Assembly: GCF_025465255.1 (NCBI RefSeq)
Contig: NZ_JAODNI010000053.1
Span: forward strand, 1-63,012
Length of the DNA stretch: 63,012 nt
Source of the DNA: Pseudonocardia sp.
GTDB lineage: Bacteria; Actinomycetota; Actinomycetes; Mycobacteriales; Pseudonocardiaceae
Direction: 5' to 3'
The position numbers and the translations under genes are program-made. Below the pieces are notes generated by a model. It made no database searches. It saw nothing but the letters and a program-made list of their open reading frames with translations, and was not told the origin of the DNA. Shown here piece after piece: positions 62,850 through 63,012 of the stretch (position 1 is the stretch's first letter; every line of letters begins with the position of its first letter).

Positions 62850-63012
62850 GTGACCTCACCCGACCTCCCCGAGGTGCCCTCGCCCGACGCCGAGGCCAGG
62901 CGCGCCGCCGTGGCCCGGCACGACGCGATGGCCGTTCCCGCCGGCGGCCTCGGCGTCCTCGCCGAGCTGGGGTGCTGGCTCGCCGCGGCGCAGGGCGCGT
63001 GCCCGCCGCGGC
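62850..63012 (+). CDS. cobT: Nicotinate-nucleotide-dimethylbenzimidazole phosphoribosyltransferase, 5' part
   Basis: The frame opens at GTG 62850 behind a GGAAGAG site and runs off the window end. The first 54 residues (LPEVPSPDAEARRAAVARHD, LGVLAELGCWLAAAQG) match the start of CobT, which makes alpha-ribazole phosphate. The order cobU-cobT supports this. Confidence 0.85.
   Translation, partial: MTSPDLPEVPSPDAEARRAAVARHDAMAVPAGGLGVLAELGCWLAAAQGACPPR

Overview
The window is high-GC actinobacterial chromosome, probably Pseudonocardia or a close relative (inference). The signs are the codon bias, the GTG/TTG starts, a mycothiol-type MshC/CysS-like ligase and actinobacterial ctaF. The order ctaC - asnB - adenosine/carbohydrate kinase - erpA-like - (glycerate kinase) - DUF3043 - cobU - cobT also resembles the mycobacterial Rv2200c-Rv2208 neighbourhood.

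Region 1 (1-14188): the 3' part of a tRNA-Cys and a complete tRNA-Val(GAC), followed by an apparently intact actinomycete integrative and conjugative element (AICE). A 45-bp direct repeat of the tRNA-Val 3' half marks its ends (80-124 and 14144-14188). The element carries int, xis, a rolling-circle RepSA-like initiator, a TraB/FtsK-type translocase, a string of tiny overlapping accessory genes, a DUF2786 protein, an XRE/DUF5919 regulator diverging from the transfer operon over a set of ACGTCCC half-sites, a Nudix protein like pSAM2 Pif, and an HD-domain protein. Its right third is AT-richer cargo: a DUF4365 nuclease-like membrane protein, a membrane Nudix protein and a DUF4429/SHOCT protein, interleaved with duplicated, strongly folded non-coding DNA.

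Region 2 (14189-18855): a second, decayed element lies in tandem behind the first. It has a broken integrase, an intact excisionase, a broken DUF2637 gene, a DUF2231 membrane protein and a Gly/Trp/His-rich microprotein, and ends in a diverged copy of the tRNA-Val 3' end.

Region 3 (18900-46600): chromosomal backbone. It holds an SMR efflux gene and an OhrR-like regulator diverging over a perfect palindrome, the MshC/CysS-like ligase, an SGNH hydrolase, a GT39-type mannosyltransferase with an apparent frameshift, a Zur-box pair (unknown gene / zinc-free L31), P450 + F420/PPOX, TauD + LysE, an APH-like phosphotransferase, a HipA-like/DUF3037 pair, two DoxX proteins, pgi, PAP2, an Fpg/Nei glycosylase, an NHL-repeat pseudogene, a long NlpC/P60 protein, a NarL-type two-component system and an enoyl-CoA hydratase.

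Region 4 (46600-63012): catabolic and core genes. These include a D-aminoacylase-like amidohydrolase, an AlkA-like glycosylase, an alpha/beta hydrolase, an O-methyltransferase, a CaiB - acyl-CoA dehydrogenase - GNAT run, ctaC-ctaF, asnB, an adenosine-kinase-like gene, an A-type Fe-S carrier, a shrunken glycerate kinase pseudogene, DUF3043, and an NRAMP-like transporter lacking the usual metal-binding motif, packed directly against cobU and cobT (cut by the window end).
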